A stretch of 64,000 nucleotides of DNA. Source: Bacteroidaceae bacterium. Its GTDB lineage: Bacteria > Bacteroidota > Bacteroidia > Bacteroidales > Bacteroidaceae. A program made the position numbers and the translations under genes. The stretch is from positions 62,001-126,000 of the forward strand of contig JAFTVE010000013.1 of assembly GCA_017465905.1 (NCBI GenBank), read 5' to 3'. Position 1 is the first letter of the stretch; each line of letters opens with the position of its first letter. Below are positions 38,053-47,140 of this stretch, in pieces. The notes below the pieces were generated by a model. That model ran no database searches. It saw only the letters and a program-made list of their open reading frames with translations, and was not told where the DNA came from.

Positions 38053-39522
38053 TTAGTAGAAATGGCATACAGGGCCATGCCCGTTGCCTATCTTGTAGGC
38101 AGCACCATGGATGATGGCATTGTTGATGTATGCTTTGGCTGCGCGAGCAGCTTCGGTAAGCGGGAGCCCCTTGGCCAGTTGGGCAGCAAAGGCACTTGAG
38201 AGGGTGCAACCTGTACCGTGGGTATTGGGCGTGTCGACGCGGCGGGCACTGAGCTCTATCACCTCGCCTGTCTCATTGTTGTAGAAGATGTCGATGAGCT
38301 CGTCGTCCACCAGGTGACCTGCCTTGAGCAGTACCGATACACCGTACTGCCGGGCCAGGCGGCGGGCAGCAGCGGGGAGGTCGCCCTGCTTCTCGATAGG
38401 CTCGCCAAGCAGAATCTCGGCCTCGGGAATATTGGGGGTGATGACTCGCGCCAGTGGCATCAGGTCGCTCTTCAGCACGGCGATGGCGCTGTCCTCGATG
38501 AGCTTGTGCCCCGAGGTGGATACCATCACGGGGTCGAGCACCACATCCTTGATACCGTACTTGCGCAACAGACGCGCCACGCTATGCACCACTTCGGCTG
38601 AGTGGAGCATGCCTATCTTCACGCTGTCGGTGCCGATGTCGCTGAGCACGGCTTCGATCTGCCCTTCGAGGATGTCGATGGAGAGGCCTTCCACGGCATT
38701 TACGCCCAGCGTGTTCTGTGCGGTGATGGCGGTGATGGCCGATGTGGCAAAGCATCCGTTGGCCGAGATGCTCTTGATGTCGGCCTGTATGCCGGCGCCA
38801 CCGCCCGAGTCGCTGCCGGCGATGGTGAGGACTCGGGGATAATTTTGAATTATGAATTTTGAATTATGATTCTCTCGCGCGACATCGGGTCTTTTCGTGC
38901 TTATAATCTCAGCCAGCTCTGCTGCTGCTTCGCGGGGCGAGGGAGCTGCCACGATGGCCGATACCACGGCTACGCCCTCTACTCCGTGGGCGATCACCTC
39001 ACCCACGGTGTCTCTGTTCATGCCGCCGATGGCTACGCAGCGGTGGCGCGAGCAGCGCATCACCTCGTCTACACCGTCGAGGCCGAAGGGGGTGAGCGTG
39101 TCGGTCTTGGTGGGGGTGGCATACACGGGCGATATACCTATATAATCCACGTCGAGGGCATTGGCAGCGATGACCTCGTCCATCGTCTCCACCGAGAGGC
39201 CGATAATCTTGTTGCTTCCCAGCAACTTGCGGGCTGCGGCATAGGGCATATCGCTCTGCCCGATGTGTACACCATCGGCATCCACGGCGAGAGCCACGTC
39301 TACGCGGTCATTGATGATGAGGGGTATGCCGAGGGGAGTCAGCGCGGCTTTCAGCTCGCGGGCCAGCTGGATGAATTCGGCTGTGGAGCACTCCTTCTCG
39401 CGGAGCTGCACCATGGTGACACCGCCTGCAGCGGCTTCACGCACTATCCAAGCCATGTCACGACCACCCGAAAGGGGGCGGTCGGTGACAAGGTAAAGGG
39501 AGAGGTCAAAGGGTTTAACCAT
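38053..39522 (-). CDS. thiED: Bifunctional thiamine-phosphate synthase / HMP(-P) kinase (ThiE-ThiD fusion)
   Basis: This 489-residue fusion begins with ThiE (1-215): [49 protein letters not shown] and VAIGGMN. A 14-residue linker (216-229) leads into ThiD (230-489): [50 protein letters not shown] and [12 protein letters not shown]. ThiD phosphorylates the pyrimidine HMP to HMP-PP and ThiE joins it to the thiazole phosphate, giving thiamine phosphate. The linker is encoded by an AT-rich heptamer tract (38839-38872). The gene follows thiM-tenA, separated only by another heptamer tract, behind the TPP riboswitch. Confidence 0.93.
   Translation of the reverse strand: MVKPFDLSLYLVTDRPLSGGRDMAWIVREAAAGGVTMVQLREKECSTAEFIQLARELKAALTPLGIPLIINDRVDVALAVDADGVHIGQSDMPYAAARKLLGSNKIIGLSVETMDEVIAANALDVDYIGISPVYATPTKTDTLTPFGLDGVDEVMRCSRHRCVAIGGMNRDTVGEVIAHGVEGVAVVSAIVAAPSPREAAAELAEIISTKRPDVARENHNSKFIIQNYPRVLTIAGSDSGGGAGIQADIKSISANGCFATSAITAITAQNTLGVNAVEGLSIDILEGQIEAVLSDIGTDSVKIGMLHSAEVVHSVARLLRKYGIKDVVLDPVMVSTSGHKLIEDSAIAVLKSDLMPLARVITPNIPEAEILLGEPIEKQGDLPAAARRLARQYGVSVLLKAGHLVDDELIDIFYNNETGEVIELSARRVDTPNTHGTGCTLSSAFAAQLAKGLPLTEAARAAKAYINNAIIHGAAYKIGNGHGPVCHFY
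38839..38872. repeat. Heptamer tract encoding the ThiE-ThiD linker
   Basis: Units aattttg, aattatg, aattttg, aattatg lie in frame between the ThiE and ThiD coding parts. The same unit type forms the spacer between this gene and thiM-tenA. Confidence 0.7.
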
Positions 39523-39563
39523 GAGTTGTGAGTTATGAATTATGAATTGTCAATTGTCAATTG
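39523..39563. repeat. Heptamer spacer between thiM-tenA and thiED
   Basis: On the plus strand, units of the gagttat/gaattat/caattgt type fill the gap from the thiED start codon to the thiM-tenA stop codon. The last codons of thiM-tenA and its TGA are partly made from the tract. Confidence 0.7.
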
Positions 39564-41005
39564 TTTTCGCCTCCTATCATAAAGAACTCCAGCTCCAGGG
39601 CGCAGCCTTCGGCGAAGACGCGACGCATGAGTGCCTGCTTCTCGGGAGTGCAGTTCTCGGCCAGACGGTCGATGAGGTCTACTACATAGTTGGTAGCCTC
39701 ATCCATCTCGGGCGAGCCGTAGGTCTGTATCCACTCCTTATAGGGATTGTCGGGAGTGATATGCTGTGCCACGAGGTACTTGCCCACCTCATTGTATACC
39801 CAGTAGCAGGGCAATACGGCTGCGAGCACTACGGGCACGTCCAGCGTGTCGGTATAGTGGCGCAGGAAACGGGTGTAGCGCAGCGTGGTGGCTACGGGGA
39901 GTGCCTCGCCATGGATGCCAAAGCGCTCGCTCAGCATAGCCTGCATGGCATTCTCGCTCTCCATACCCTCCTTGGCGGTAGCGCGGAAGAAGTCGCCCTC
40001 GGCCTTATCTGTCATCATATCGGCAACGGCGTAGAGGTCGCGTGAGTACTCCTTGAGGTATATCTTGTCTTGTTGCAGGTAGCGCACAAACTGCTCCTGC
40101 GGTAACGTGCCAGCCAGCATTTCCTGTATGAAGGCATACTGCTCGATGCTGCGCATGGTGTCGGCTACCGCCTCGAAGGCTGTGCTGCTCCACTTGGCGC
40201 GATGGTCGCCCGGTGTTGCTACTACCTGCTCGGCCAACTGCTCGGGAGTAATCTCGTACAGTGCATCCACGAAGTGGGTGAGCAGCGAACCGGGAGAGGA
40301 TTTCTGCGCTACGGCACGTTCGCCGCATACGCCCATCATAGCCATGCCATGCAGGGCAGCCTCGAAGGCATCGGGGTTGACACCGGCAAAGGCGCCTACT
40401 ACTGAGGTGGCAGTGCAACCCATCGCTGTGACGAGTGTCATCAGCGGAGAGCCATTGCCCACCGTCTCCACGCGGGAACCATCGGTGATGTAGTCGGTAG
40501 CACCACTGATGACTACGACGGCACCTGTCGTGCCTGCCAGCTGCTTGGCCGACTCCACGGCATCGTCGGAGCTCTGGCTGCTGTCTACGCCCTTGCTCTT
40601 GATGTCGGCATTCACGAGTGCCATAATCTCTGAGGCATTGCCACGGATGATGGTGGGGTGACACTCGCGGATAATCTGCCAGGCTGTCTCTGTGCGATAG
40701 GGGGTGGCTCCTGCACCTACCGGGTCGAGCACGATGGGCTTGCCCATGCGATGTGCAGCACGGCCAGCTGCCAGCATGCCGCGCACCCACTCGGCATCGA
40801 GCGTACCGATATTGATTACCAGGGCCGAGGCGATACCGACCATATCGTCCATCTCCTCCACGGCATGGGCCATTACGGGCGAAGCGCCCAAGGCAAGCAG
40901 GGCATTGGCCGAGAAGTTCATGGCCACGTAGTTGGTGATGTTGTGTACCAGCGGACTCTTTTCGCGCACCAGCGCGAGGTCTCTCTTCAGATTCTCTTTG
41001 TTCAT
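39557..41005 (-). CDS. Hydroxyethylthiazole kinase - TenA fusion (ThiM-TenA)
   Basis: This 482-residue protein has ThiM at about 1-262: SPLVHNITNYVAMNFSANALLALGASP, the DPVGAGATPYR region, RGNASEIMAL, and TAMGCT with the conserved Cys197. TenA (about 270-482) contains FIQEM, the LPCYWVYNEVG segment with Cys400 as the thiaminase-II-type nucleophile, and ALELEFF with the conserved C-terminal Glu. ThiM phosphorylates thiazole alcohol; TenA releases HMP from aminomethylpyrimidine derivatives. Together with ThiE-ThiD, the two genes cover salvage of both thiamine halves. It is the first gene after the TPP riboswitch. A GGAG sequence lies just upstream of the start. Confidence 0.93.
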   Translation of the reverse strand: MNKENLKRDLALVREKSPLVHNITNYVAMNFSANALLALGASPVMAHAVEEMDDMVGIASALVINIGTLDAEWVRGMLAAGRAAHRMGKPIVLDPVGAGATPYRTETAWQIIRECHPTIIRGNASEIMALVNADIKSKGVDSSQSSDDAVESAKQLAGTTGAVVVISGATDYITDGSRVETVGNGSPLMTLVTAMGCTATSVVGAFAGVNPDAFEAALHGMAMMGVCGERAVAQKSSPGSLLTHFVDALYEITPEQLAEQVVATPGDHRAKWSSTAFEAVADTMRSIEQYAFIQEMLAGTLPQEQFVRYLQQDKIYLKEYSRDLYAVADMMTDKAEGDFFRATAKEGMESENAMQAMLSERFGIHGEALPVATTLRYTRFLRHYTDTLDVPVVLAAVLPCYWVYNEVGKYLVAQHITPDNPYKEWIQTYGSPEMDEATNYVVDLIDRLAENCTPEKQALMRRVFAEGCALELEFFMIGGENN

Positions 41006-41020
41006 TTTTTCTCCTTTTTT

Positions 41021-41067
41021 AAGAAGCTGTTTGGTTTTTTATCACAGATAAGTCCAAACATCTTCTT
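41021..41067 (-). other. Hairpin just upstream of the thiM-tenA start
   Basis: Plus-strand arms 41021-41034 and 41054-41067 pair over 14 bp with one mismatch. In the mRNA the hairpin ends six bases before the GGAG of the ribosome-binding region. It is not followed by a U-run, so it is not a terminator. Confidence 0.5.
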
Positions 41068-41130
41068 AGGTTTGACATTTAGTTTCGTAAATGCCGGTTC
41101 CTTGCTTGCGGAGCCGTGTACGGCATGGGC

Positions 41131-41178
41131 GAAAAAAGAGAGAAGACCTTATTCTCACGAGGGAATACGGTCTTCTCT
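41131..41178 (-). terminator. Expression-platform terminator of the TPP riboswitch
   Basis: On the minus strand, agagaagacc pairs with ggtcttctct (plus arms 41169-41178 and 41139-41148), followed by a C and a run of T's. It lies 26 bases after the aptamer and before thiM-tenA, as expected for transcriptional OFF control by TPP. Confidence 0.85.
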
Positions 41179-41203
41179 TATACTATCAGCTTGTGCCTAC
41201 ACA

Positions 41204-41292
41204 CCAAGTTCCGTTTTCCTCTCTGCAATTACGCCAGCAGGTTCAAAGGGTATAATCTCAGCCTGCCCTTGGACAAGCACCCCTAACATTGG
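41204..41292 (-). ncRNA. TPP (THI-box) riboswitch aptamer
   Basis: The minus strand carries the hallmark order AGGGGTGC, GGCTGAGATTATACCC, TTTGAACCTG and CTGGCGTAAT...GCAG-AGAGGAA. P1 can form between ccaatgtt (41285-41292) and aacttgg (41204-41210). It controls thiM-tenA and thiED, both thiamine salvage and synthesis genes, which fits exactly. Confidence 0.92.
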
Positions 41293-41342
41293 GATCACCT
41301 CACATAACGCGGCGCGCTACGCGCTTGTTTAGTGATTCCGCG

Positions 41343-41412
41343 ACAAAATTAGTGCAAGCCGAACGAAAAAGCAAGTAAAACTTGATTTTTCTGAGGCGCC
41401 GCCTAATTTCTG
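41343..41412 (-). repeat. Copy B of the promoter-bearing interspersed element (thiamine operon promoter)
   Basis: On the minus strand, a cttg -33 site (41372-41375), 20 bases, and TAATTTTG (41344-41351) predict a start near 41337, about 45 bases before the TPP aptamer. The upstream end of the element overlaps the stop codon and last codons of the epimerase gene. Confidence 0.75.
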
Positions 41413-42398
41413 TACTTGTGGATGGTTTCTCTGATACCGCTTTGAAGGTCATACTGAGGAGCATATCCCAGTTCCTGCTTGAGGGGCTCTATATCGCACG
41501 TCCAGTTGCGCTGGCTGAGGATGCGGTATTTGTCGCTGTTGAGCGTGAAGGTTTGCCGGGTGAGCATCGACGCTGCATCACAAAGCAGCGCCGCTACTCT
41601 TCCAAGCCATAGCGGTACGGTGATGCGGCATACGAACGGGTTGCCCAACTCTTGGCGTACGATATTCCCGAAGTCGTGTGCGGTGTATACCTTGCCATCG
41701 GTGACAAAATAGGCTCGACGAGATACTCCTCGGTCAATGGCAAGGAAGACAGCCTCCACCAAGTCTTTCACGTAGACAAACGTAATCTCTTGTCTGCGGT
41801 AGCCAAGCGCCAGTTCCGTGTGGTGGCGTATGCCATCGATGAGTATCTGATAATCCTTATCGCGTGGGCCATAGACACCTGTAGGACGGAATATGACGTA
41901 GGGAAACCTCGCTTGCCGCATCATATACTCCTCGGCCATACGTTTGCTACGCCCATAATGGGTGTTGGGGTGGGGAGTATCGTCTTCACGGATAGGGTAG
42001 TAGGGTGGGGTCTCGCGGATGGGGCCATAGGTGCCAAGGCTGCTCATGAAGATGAATTGCCGGGGCACTATCCCAAGCGCTGTGAGCGTATCTATGAAGC
42101 GGCAGGTAGCCTCGTAGTTGATGGCATAGAAGTCATCATGATGGATACATTGGGTAGCACCGGCACAGTGGATGATTACATCCCAACAACCCTGCTTGCG
42201 GGCGAAATCCTGTAGTTGGTTCTGCAAGACAGATGAGCTGGTGTAGTCCAGTTCGATGAAGCGAATGCGATTATCAGTCAGGTATCTCCGACTGCTTGTA
42301 GGACGCACAGCTGCCCAGGTCTCATACCCTCGTAGCAATGCTTTCTCCACCATATGACTCCCGATGAAGCCCGATGCACCAGTTACTAGAATCTTCAT
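41403..42398 (-). CDS. NAD-dependent sugar epimerase/dehydratase (extended SDR)
   Basis: With the ATG at 42398 (331 residues), the protein opens with MKILVTGASGFIGSHMVEKAL, the GxxGxxG NAD(P)-binding motif at 7-13. The catalytic YGRSKRMAEE (YxxxK) is present, preceded by a FMSSLGTYG strand. ARFPYVIFRPTGVYGP is the typical substrate-side motif of NDP-sugar epimerases. The exact sugar is unclear. It stands alone, with a TATATTTG box at 42425-42432 upstream. Its final codons lie in the repeated promoter element. Confidence 0.85.
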   Translation of the reverse strand: MKILVTGASGFIGSHMVEKALLRGYETWAAVRPTSSRRYLTDNRIRFIELDYTSSSVLQNQLQDFARKQGCWDVIIHCAGATQCIHHDDFYAINYEATCRFIDTLTALGIVPRQFIFMSSLGTYGPIRETPPYYPIREDDTPHPNTHYGRSKRMAEEYMMRQARFPYVIFRPTGVYGPRDKDYQILIDGIRHHTELALGYRRQEITFVYVKDLVEAVFLAIDRGVSRRAYFVTDGKVYTAHDFGNIVRQELGNPFVCRITVPLWLGRVAALLCDAASMLTRQTFTLNSDKYRILSQRNWTCDIEPLKQELGYAPQYDLQSGIRETIHKYRN

Positions 42399-42545
42399 TG
42401 TTCCCAATAGCCTTGATTGAGGAGCAAATATATTCTCCTTTTCTTATCAAATAAACAATTCTCTACAAAAAAAGGTTAACGAATAGCTCGATTATCAATA
42501 ATAATCGTTACTTTAGCAACACGAAACCCTAAAAAGTATTAGCAT

Positions 42546-44714
42546 ATGGGAAAATCAGCCAAGAAAACTCATCAGCGTATGACTAAGCGCATGATGTTCG
42601 ATGCACTCATCGACCTCTTCCAAGAGTATTCTGACCGCTCGCTCACCTATAGCCGCATCTGGAAGGAGCTGCGCCTCACCACGCATCCACAGAAGATGCT
42701 GTGTGGCGATATCATAGGCGACCTGCTCATCGACGGTACACTCGTGGAGACCTCCAACGGGCATTTCCGCCTCGTGTTTCAGAAGCGCGAGCTCACGGGT
42801 ATCATCCAGCGTTCGAGCAATGGGAAGATTCTCTTTGCCCCTGATGAGGATGACGAGTCGGTATACATCGCCGAGCGCCACTCGATGCATGCCCTGCATG
42901 GCGACCGTGTGCGCGTGAGCCTCTTTGCCCGTCGTCGTGGGCGTGGCATGCCCGAGGGCGAGGTGGTAGAGATCATCGAGCGGGCCAACGACACCTTCGT
43001 GGGCATCCTCAAGGTGGAACGCAATTATGCCTTCCTGCTTACCGAGAGCCGTACGCTCGACAACGACATCTTCATCCCTCGCGACAAACTCAAGGGCGGC
43101 AAGAGCGGCGACAAGGCGGTGGTGAAGATTGTGGAATGGCCCGAGGATGCACGCAACCCCATAGGTCACGTGGTGGACATCCTTGGTCAGGCTGGTAACA
43201 ATGATGTAGAGATGCACGCCATCCTTGCCGAGTTTGGACTCCCCTACAAATACCCCATTGCCGTGGAGAATGCGGCCAATCATATCAGCGACGTCATCCC
43301 CGCCGACGAGATAGCCCGCCGACTCGACATGCGCGATGTGCTCACCTGCACCATCGACCCCCACGATGCCAAGGACTTCGACGATGCCCTCTCCATCCGT
43401 CCCCTCGGAAAGAACCTTTGGGAGGTGGGCGTACACATTGCCGACGTCACCCATTACGTGGGCGAGAACGGCATCATCGATAAGGAGGCACAGCACCGCG
43501 CCACATCGGTATACCTTGTCGACCGCACCATCCCCATGCTGCCCGAGCGCCTGTGCAACTACATCTGTTCGCTGCGCCCCAACGAAGACAAGCTCACCTA
43601 CTCCGTCATCTTCCACATCGACGACAAGGGTCGTGTCAAGTACAGCCAGATAGCCCATACCATTATTAATAGCAACCGTAGATATACATACGAGGAGGTG
43701 CAGGCCATCATCGAGCGCCAGCAACGCGGCACCAAAGAGGCCTTGCCGGGCGATGAATATGCCAACGAACTGATGATTCTGAATGGGTTTGCCCAGCAGA
43801 TGCGGGCCGCACGCTTTGCGGGCGGAGCCATCAACTTCGACCGCGTGGAGGTGCGCTTCGACATCGACGAGAAGGGACATCCCGTGAGCGTACACCTCAA
43901 GGAATCGAAGGAGGCTCACCAGCTCATCGAGGAGTTCATGCTGCTGGCCAATCGTACCGTGGCCGAGACCATCGGTAAGGTACCCGTGAAGAAGGCCAAG
44001 GTATTCCCCTATCGCATACACGACGTGCCCGATGCCGAGAAGCTCGACAACCTCGCACGCCTCGCCTTGCCCTTCGGGCATAAGGTGCGCACTACGGGCG
44101 ACAAGATAGACATAGCCAAGTCGTTCAACAAGCTGCTGGCCGATGTCAAGGGCAAGCGCGAGCAGCACCTCATCGAGACCGTCTCGCTGCGTGCCATGCA
44201 GAAGGCCCGTTACAGCACCGACAACATCGGTCACTACGGCCTGGCAATGGACTACTACACCCACTTCACCTCGCCCATACGCCGCTATCCCGACATGATG
44301 GTACACCGTCTCCTCTCGCGCTACCTCGAAGGTGGTCGCTCGGCTTCGAAGAGCAAGTATGAAGAGCTGTGCGAGCACTCCTCGCAGATGGAGCAGCTCG
44401 CCGCCTCGGCCGAGCGTGCCAGCATCAAGTACAAGCAGGTAGAGTATATGGCCGACCGCATGGGTATCGCCTACGATGCCATCATCAGCGGTGTCACCGA
44501 GTGGGGACTCTATGCCGAGATTATTGAGAACAAGTGTGAGGGCCTCATCCCCATGCGCGACCTCGACGACGACTACTACGAATTTGACGAGCGCAACTAC
44601 TGCCTCGTAGGTCGCCGCACCCATAAGCGCTACGCCTTGGGCGACACCGTCAAGGTAGAGGTAGCACGGTGTAATCTTGAGAAAAAGCAACTCGACTTTG
44701 CTCTGGTAGAGTGA
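42546..44714 (+). CDS. rnr: Ribonuclease R
   Basis: The protein has 722 residues. An N-terminal winged-helix/HTH segment (about 10-80) is followed by two cold-shock domains, the RNB catalytic domain (about 245-580) with TIDPHDAKDFDDALSI (catalytic Asp residues), RYPDMMVHRLLSRYL, and a C-terminal S1 domain (about 640-722). It degrades structured RNA 3' to 5' and helps in rRNA quality control. A TACTTTAG near-match to the -7 box lies at 42509-42516. A long complementary-strand reading frame across it is a codon-bias artefact. Confidence 0.95.
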   Translation: MGKSAKKTHQRMTKRMMFDALIDLFQEYSDRSLTYSRIWKELRLTTHPQKMLCGDIIGDLLIDGTLVETSNGHFRLVFQKRELTGIIQRSSNGKILFAPDEDDESVYIAERHSMHALHGDRVRVSLFARRRGRGMPEGEVVEIIERANDTFVGILKVERNYAFLLTESRTLDNDIFIPRDKLKGGKSGDKAVVKIVEWPEDARNPIGHVVDILGQAGNNDVEMHAILAEFGLPYKYPIAVENAANHISDVIPADEIARRLDMRDVLTCTIDPHDAKDFDDALSIRPLGKNLWEVGVHIADVTHYVGENGIIDKEAQHRATSVYLVDRTIPMLPERLCNYICSLRPNEDKLTYSVIFHIDDKGRVKYSQIAHTIINSNRRYTYEEVQAIIERQQRGTKEALPGDEYANELMILNGFAQQMRAARFAGGAINFDRVEVRFDIDEKGHPVSVHLKESKEAHQLIEEFMLLANRTVAETIGKVPVKKAKVFPYRIHDVPDAEKLDNLARLALPFGHKVRTTGDKIDIAKSFNKLLADVKGKREQHLIETVSLRAMQKARYSTDNIGHYGLAMDYYTHFTSPIRRYPDMMVHRLLSRYLEGGRSASKSKYEELCEHSSQMEQLAASAERASIKYKQVEYMADRMGIAYDAIISGVTEWGLYAEIIENKCEGLIPMRDLDDDYYEFDERNYCLVGRRTHKRYALGDTVKVEVARCNLEKKQLDFALVE

Positions 44715-44773
44715 AACCTATAGGAGCAAAGGTGAGTTGAACTTGTTTCACTCGCCGACTTTGCTCTGGTAGA
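44693..44773 (+). repeat. 18-bp direct duplication of the rnr 3' end
   Basis: The last 16-18 bases of rnr (44693-44710, cgactttgctctggtaga) recur exactly at 44756-44773 in the intergenic region. This may be a scar from a small tandem duplication; the two copies are 63 bp apart. Confidence 0.7.
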
Positions 44774-44796
44774 CTAAAGTCGAGAACTTAATGAAA

Positions 44797-44884
44797 AAAG
44801 GCACAGCCCTTTTCCAAAAAAGGGCTATTAGATTTCTGACAAAGGCACAGCCCATTTTTCAAGAAGGGCTGTGCCTTTTTTCGT
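44797..44884 (+). terminator. rnr terminator with a decayed duplicate
   Basis: A perfect 13-bp stem (aaaggcacagccc 44841-44853, gggctgtgccttt 44866-44878) with a T-run is a strong rho-independent terminator. The same 13-base left arm also occurs at 44797-44809 with a partial right arm, a weaker copy 44 bases upstream. Confidence 0.85.
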
Positions 44885-44970
44885 AGGTAAAGTAAATAAT
44901 GTCTTAAATGCTTAAATAAATTTGGCATTTCATTCGGCTTGCACTAACTATAGTTCTTGCCTTGCAAGCA

Positions 44971-45040
44971 CAGAAATTAGGCGGCGCCTCAGAAAAGTAC
45001 AAGTAAACTTGCTTTTTCGCTCGGCTTGCACTAATTTTGC
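44971..45040 (+). repeat. Copy C of the promoter-bearing interspersed element (metG promoter)
   Basis: This copy is in inverted orientation relative to A and B, so its promoter points right: CTTG (45008-45011), 20 bases, TAATTTTG (45032-45039). The metG start is 26 bases later. A decayed second half-copy (aataaatttggcat...cggcttgcactaac) precedes it at about 44918-44950. The rest of this 350-base gap holds only the rnr terminator and duplication. Confidence 0.75.
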
Positions 45041-45064
45041 AACAATTAAGTAAATAGCAGTATT

Positions 45065-47125
45065 ATGGAAAAGAAATTCAAGAGAACGACCGTCACTTCG
45101 GCACTTCCCTATGCCAACGGTCCTGTACATATCGGTCACCTGGCTGGCGTATACGTGCCGGCCGACATCTACGTGCGCTACCTCCGCCTCAAGGGCGAGG
45201 AGGTGCTCTTCGTGGGCGGATCAGATGAGCACGGCGTGCCCGTGACCCAGCGTGCCCGCAAGGAGGGCATCACGCCGCAGGATGTGGTGGACCGCTACCA
45301 CAATATCATCAAGGAGAGCTTCAAGGAGTTCGGAATCTCGTTCGACGTATACAGCCGTACAACATCGGACGTGCATCATAAGTTTGCATCGGATTTCTTC
45401 CGAAAGCTTTACGATGAGGGCAAACTGGTAGAGCAGTCAACAATGCAGTTCTACGATGAGAAAACAGGGAAATTCCTCACCGACCGCGATGTAGTGGGTG
45501 AGTGCCCCTACTGCCACAAGCAGGCTTACGGCAACCAATGCGAGGAGGGCTGCGGACGTGCACTCGAGCCCACAGAGCTCATCAACCCCCGCTCCAAGGA
45601 GACGGGCGAGACTCCTGTGCTCAAGGAAACCAAAAACTGGTACCTTCCGCTCAACGAATACCAGCAGTGGCTGAAGGAGTGGATACTGGAGGGTCACAAG
45701 GAGTGGCGCCCCAACGTGTATGGCCAGTGCAAGAGCTGGCTCGACATGGACCTGCAGCCCCGTGCCATGACGCGCGACCTCGACTGGGGTATCCCCGTGC
45801 CCGTAGAGGGAGCCGACGGCAAGGTGCTCTACGTATGGTTCGACGCCCCCATCGGCTACATCAGCAACACCAAGGAGCTGTGCGACAACGAGCCCGAGCG
45901 CTGGGGCTCTTGGGAGAAGTGGTGGCAGGATGAGGACACACGCTTGTTGCACTTCATCGGCAAAGACAACATCGTGTTCCACTGCATCATCTTCCCTACC
46001 ATGATGAAGGCGCACGGCAGCTATGTGATGCCCGACAACGTGCCGAGCAACGAGTTCCTCAACCTCGAGGACGACAAGATATCCACCTCGCGCAACTGGG
46101 CCGTATGGCTCCACGAGTACCTCGTGGACTTCCCCGGCAAGCAGGACGTATTGCGCTACGTGCTCACGGCCAATGCACCCGAGACCAAGGACAACAATTT
46201 CACCTGGCGCGACTTCCAGGCGCGCAACAACAATGAGCTGGTGGCCGTATACGGCAACTTCGTGAACCGCGCCCTCGTGCTCACACACAAATACTTCGAC
46301 GGCAAGGTGCCCGCATGTGGCACGCTCACCGACTATGACAAGGCTACCGTTGCCGAGTTTATGGACGTGAAGGCCGAGGTGGAGAAGCTGCTCGACACCT
46401 TCAAGTTCCGCGAGGCACAGAAGGAGGCCATGAACCTCGCCCGCATCGGCAACAAGTACCTGGCCGACACCGAGCCCTGGAAGTTGGCCAAGACCGATAT
46501 GGAGCGCGTAGGCACCATCCTCAACCTGTCGTTGCAGCTCGCTGCCAACCTCGCCATCGCCTTCGAACCCTTCCTGCCCTTCAGCAGCGAGAAGCTGCGC
46601 GGCATGCTCGGCATGGAGACGTTCGAGTGGAACCAGCTCGGCAGCACCGACCTGCTCGCTGCAGGCCATCAGCTCGGCAAGGCCGAACTCCTGTTCGAGA
46701 AGATTGAAGACAGCGCTATCGACGCACAGATGCAGCGCCTTGAGGATATTAAGAAGGCCAATGAGGCGGCCAACTACAAGGCCAACCCCGTGAAGCCCAC
46801 CGTATCGTTCGAGGACTGGGAGAAGCTCGACATCCGTGTAGGCACCGTGCTCGAGTGTGAGCGCGTGCCCAAGATGAAGAAGCTACTCAAGTTCAAGATT
46901 GCCGACGGACTTGCCGACCGTACCATCGTGAGCGGCATTGCCGAGCACTACGCTCCCGAAGAGCTCGTAGGCAAGCAGGTGCTCTTCATCGCCAACTTCG
47001 CTCCCCGCCAGTTCAAGAACGGCCTCGTGAGCGAGGGCATGATCCTCAGCGCCGAGAACTACGACGGCTCGCTGGCAGTGACATCGCTCCTGCGCGAGGT
47101 GAAGCCGGGAAGTGAGGTTAAATAA
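45065..47125 (+). CDS. metG: Methionyl-tRNA synthetase with C-terminal tRNA-binding domain
   Basis: The 686 residues include HIGH at 22-25 (PVHIGHLAG), the zinc-knuckle [21 protein letters not shown], and a KMSKS loop in the variant form DKISTSRNW. The anticodon-binding helices follow (about 390-560), then the OB-fold tRNA-binding domain (about 575-686, [20 protein letters not shown]). It charges tRNA-Met and initiator tRNA. The gene is driven by the repeated element and probably reads into the glycan cluster, which starts 15 bases later. Confidence 0.95.
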   Translation: MEKKFKRTTVTSALPYANGPVHIGHLAGVYVPADIYVRYLRLKGEEVLFVGGSDEHGVPVTQRARKEGITPQDVVDRYHNIIKESFKEFGISFDVYSRTTSDVHHKFASDFFRKLYDEGKLVEQSTMQFYDEKTGKFLTDRDVVGECPYCHKQAYGNQCEEGCGRALEPTELINPRSKETGETPVLKETKNWYLPLNEYQQWLKEWILEGHKEWRPNVYGQCKSWLDMDLQPRAMTRDLDWGIPVPVEGADGKVLYVWFDAPIGYISNTKELCDNEPERWGSWEKWWQDEDTRLLHFIGKDNIVFHCIIFPTMMKAHGSYVMPDNVPSNEFLNLEDDKISTSRNWAVWLHEYLVDFPGKQDVLRYVLTANAPETKDNNFTWRDFQARNNNELVAVYGNFVNRALVLTHKYFDGKVPACGTLTDYDKATVAEFMDVKAEVEKLLDTFKFREAQKEAMNLARIGNKYLADTEPWKLAKTDMERVGTILNLSLQLAANLAIAFEPFLPFSSEKLRGMLGMETFEWNQLGSTDLLAAGHQLGKAELLFEKIEDSAIDAQMQRLEDIKKANEAANYKANPVKPTVSFEDWEKLDIRVGTVLECERVPKMKKLLKFKIADGLADRTIVSGIAEHYAPEELVGKQVLFIANFAPRQFKNGLVSEGMILSAENYDGSLAVTSLLREVKPGSEVK

Positions 47126-47140
47126 AAAGTAGAGAGAACT

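Noticed and set aside
42555..44690. A 711-codon open frame antisense to rnr
   Set aside because: It mirrors the rnr codon pattern (GC-rich third positions read in reverse), has no start signals or recognisable domain, and rnr is certain on the other strand.
45437..46669. A 410-codon open frame antisense to metG
   Set aside because: Composition artefact of the GC-rich metG gene. The translation is a run of small hydrophobic residues without a domain.
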